From contig CAWDYI010000009.1 in assembly GCA_963806395.1 (NCBI GenBank), positions 434,001-498,000 of the forward strand: 64,000 bases of DNA, written 5' to 3'. Both the position numbers and the translations under genes were made by a program. The notes beneath the pieces are model-generated. The model was not told the DNA's origin. It made no database searches and saw only the letters and a program-made list of their open reading frames with translations. Position 1 is the first letter of the stretch; every line of letters begins with the position of its first letter. The DNA comes from DASSUW01 sp963806395 (GTDB lineage Bacteria; Actinomycetota; Thermoleophilia; Solirubrobacterales; Solirubrobacteraceae). Positions 62,658 to 64,000 of this stretch are shown piece after piece.

Positions 62658-63292
62658 AGACGATCTTCTGTCTGATCGCCCTCCTGCTGCCCGCAGGCGA
62701 CGTCTGCGCCAGCGCCGACGAGCCGAAGGCGCCCGCCAGCCCGGCGGCGATCGTCGCCTACCACGACTCCGGCGAGTGGCGCGCCGACACGGCGCGCACC
62801 GTTCGCCGCGCCCGCCGGTTCCTCGCCCGGCACCTCGACGACCGGCGTCCGGCGATCGTCCTCGACATCGACGACACGTCACTCTCGAACTACCACTGCC
62901 TGAAAGCGGTCGACTTCGACCGTCCCGCCGCCGACTGCGTGAGCGGCGCCAGCCTGCCGGCGATCCCGCAGACGCTGCGGTTGTACCGCTACGCCCGCAG
63001 CCATCAGGTGACGGTGTTCTTCATCACCGGGCGGCGCGAGAAGTCGCGCGCGCCGACGGTCAAGAACCTGCGCCGGGCCGGCTACAGCGGGCGGCTGCGG
63101 CTGAGGATGCGCCCGGACCGCGAGCGCCCGGGCACGCACGACGGCTGGAAGGCACGCACGCGCGCAGCGATCGCCCGCCGCGGCTACCGGATCGTGGCGA
63201 ACCTCGGCGACCAGCGCAGCGACCTCGACGGCGGCCGCGCGCTGCGGGCGTTCAAGCTTCCGAATCCGATGTACGTGATCCCGACGGCCTGA
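62654..63292 (+). CDS. secreted HAD-type acid phosphatase (class B-like)
   Basis: 212 residues from GTG 62654 in a GTGA overlap with the kinase. VKTIFCLIALLLPAGDVCAS is a signal peptide. The HAD nucleophile motif is AIVLDIDDTSLSNYHCLKA (DxDxT), motif II is VTVFFITGRREKSRAPTVKN, and the late motif is VANLGDQRSDLDGG. It resembles plant acid phosphatase B and e(P4)-type enzymes, which dephosphorylate outside the membrane. Coupling to a receptor kinase is unusual. Confidence 0.9.
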   Translation: MKTIFCLIALLLPAGDVCASADEPKAPASPAAIVAYHDSGEWRADTARTVRRARRFLARHLDDRRPAIVLDIDDTSLSNYHCLKAVDFDRPAADCVSGASLPAIPQTLRLYRYARSHQVTVFFITGRREKSRAPTVKNLRRAGYSGRLRLRMRPDRERPGTHDGWKARTRAAIARRGYRIVANLGDQRSDLDGGRALRAFKLPNPMYVIPTA

Positions 63293-63458
63293 AGCGCCCC
63301 AGCAGCGTCACGACGACGCCGTCGCCGCAATTCAGGCACGTCTTGCCGTTCAGCCCGGCCGGGCGGATCAGGCTCGTGCCGCCGAGCCCGCATGACGGGC
63401 AGTGGAAGACGCACTCCACGAAGGCGCCGGTGGCAAGAAGGTCGCCGCTCGCGTCCAT
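63252..63458 (-). CDS. small zinc-ribbon protein
   Basis: 68 residues. VECVFHCPSCGLGGTSLIRP and GLNGKTCLNCGDGVVVTLLG form a four-Cys zinc ribbon (CPSCG...CLNCG). It is convergent with, and overlaps by 41 bases, the end of the HAD phosphatase, an uncommon coding overlap. The role is unknown; ribbons of this size often bind RNA polymerase or RNA. Confidence 0.65.
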   Translation of the reverse strand: MDASGDLLATGAFVECVFHCPSCGLGGTSLIRPAGLNGKTCLNCGDGVVVTLLGRFRPSGSRTSDSEA

Positions 63459-63518
63459 GCGCGGTCATCGTGGCAGCCGTACCGTCCGACGGTCAACCAC
63501 GTCCTAGCCTCTCGTACC

Positions 63519-64000
63519 GTGGCCCGCCCCCTCGTCTGGACGCTGTACGCGATCAACGTGATCATCTGGTCGAGCACCTGGGTCGCGATCAAGATCGGCC
63601 TCGAAGACGTCCCGCCGCTGCTCGGCGCGGGCGTGCGGTTCGCGATCGCGGGCGTGGCGCTGCTGGCGCTCGCGCGGGCGCTCGGGCGGCCGCTGCGCAC
63701 CGATGTGCGGCTCGCGACGGTGCTCGGCCTGCTGCCGTTCGCCGCCGCGTACGGGCTGATCTACTGGGGCGAGCAGTACGTCCCGTCCGGCCTGGCCGCG
63801 GTGCTGTTCGGCGTGATGCCGCTGTACTCGGCCGTGATCGCCTCGCTCGCGCTCGCCGACGAGCCGCTGCGGGCGCGCCTGCTGGCCGGCATCGCGGTCG
63901 CGATCGGCGGACTCTCGCTGGCGTTCGGCGAGACCCTCGCGCTCGGTGACGCCAAGTGGGCGCTGCTGGCCGCCAGCGCCTGCGCGCTCGCGCCGCTGGC
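63519..64000 (+). CDS. DMT (EamA) family permease, 3' end outside window
   Basis: 160 residues are visible from GTG 63519. Helices include VWTLYAINVIIWSSTWVAIK, GAGVRFAIAGVALLALARAL, VLGLLPFAAAYGLIYWGEQY, GLAAVLFGVMPLYSAVIASL and LLAGIAVAIGGLSLAFGETL. YINVIIWSSTWVAIKIGLED is the EamA signature. It exports small metabolites. The gene runs past the window end. Confidence 0.93.
   Translation, partial: MARPLVWTLYAINVIIWSSTWVAIKIGLEDVPPLLGAGVRFAIAGVALLALARALGRPLRTDVRLATVLGLLPFAAAYGLIYWGEQYVPSGLAAVLFGVMPLYSAVIASLALADEPLRARLLAGIAVAIGGLSLAFGETLALGDAKWALLAASACALAPL

Overview
The window is very GC-rich, with mostly short intergenic gaps and many GTG (some TTG) starts, and many genes overlap as ATGA, GTGA or TGATG. 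Together with SARP/AAA regulators, PASTA-free receptor kinases, FG-GAP and choice-of-anchor secreted proteins, and XRE/TetR/AraC one-component regulators, this points to an actinobacterium, most likely Thermoleophilia/Solirubrobacterales. That placement is inferred from gene style, not from a marker gene. No rRNA, CRISPR array or prophage is visible.

Region 1 to about 32.5 kb is accessory. It holds small detoxification and secondary-metabolism enzymes (VOC, SnoaL-like, ABM, lactonase-like MBL, PQQ sugar dehydrogenase, MTHFR-like, PEBP, berberine-bridge-like oxidase, FAD monooxygenase, SDR) interleaved with one-component regulators. It also holds a three-gene peptide-TPR-TIR operon (15389 to 13493), an ABC exporter pair, a lipid flippase-like protein, and an insertion-sequence graveyard at 24.9-31.4 kb. 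The graveyard contains a fused IS30/IS256 transposase, an IS3 tail, and isolated IS ends that bracket a diguanylate cyclase. Decay is heavy here: at least six genes are split by a single-base shift, others by stops or truncation.

Region 33 to 51.4 kb is largely intact. It carries a convergent MFS/MMPL pair, a hairpin-rich stretch ending in a degenerate tRNA-Leu-like sequence, a rhodanese, a 1292-residue SARP-AAA regulator, and an overlapping operon of DUF4097 protein, histidine kinase and sugar-binding lipoprotein. It continues with a secreted metzincin, a LysR regulator, a glutamine amidotransferase with a thioesterase, and a pair of long hairpin repeats. A TetR operon (51.5-55 kb) follows; its small repeat protein and its SpoIIE-type phosphatase carry four single-base shifts within 2.2 kb.

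Region 55 to 64 kb is intact: an alpha/beta hydrolase coupled to the DEAH helicase HrpA, a small secreted protein, and a membrane Ser/Thr kinase with an extracellular FG-GAP propeller coupled to a secreted HAD phosphatase. A zinc-ribbon protein and a DMT permease running off the end complete it. The most promising uncharacterised unit is the 41-residue membrane peptide-TPR-TIR operon. The kinase/sugar-binding-lipoprotein operon and the FG-GAP receptor kinase come next.
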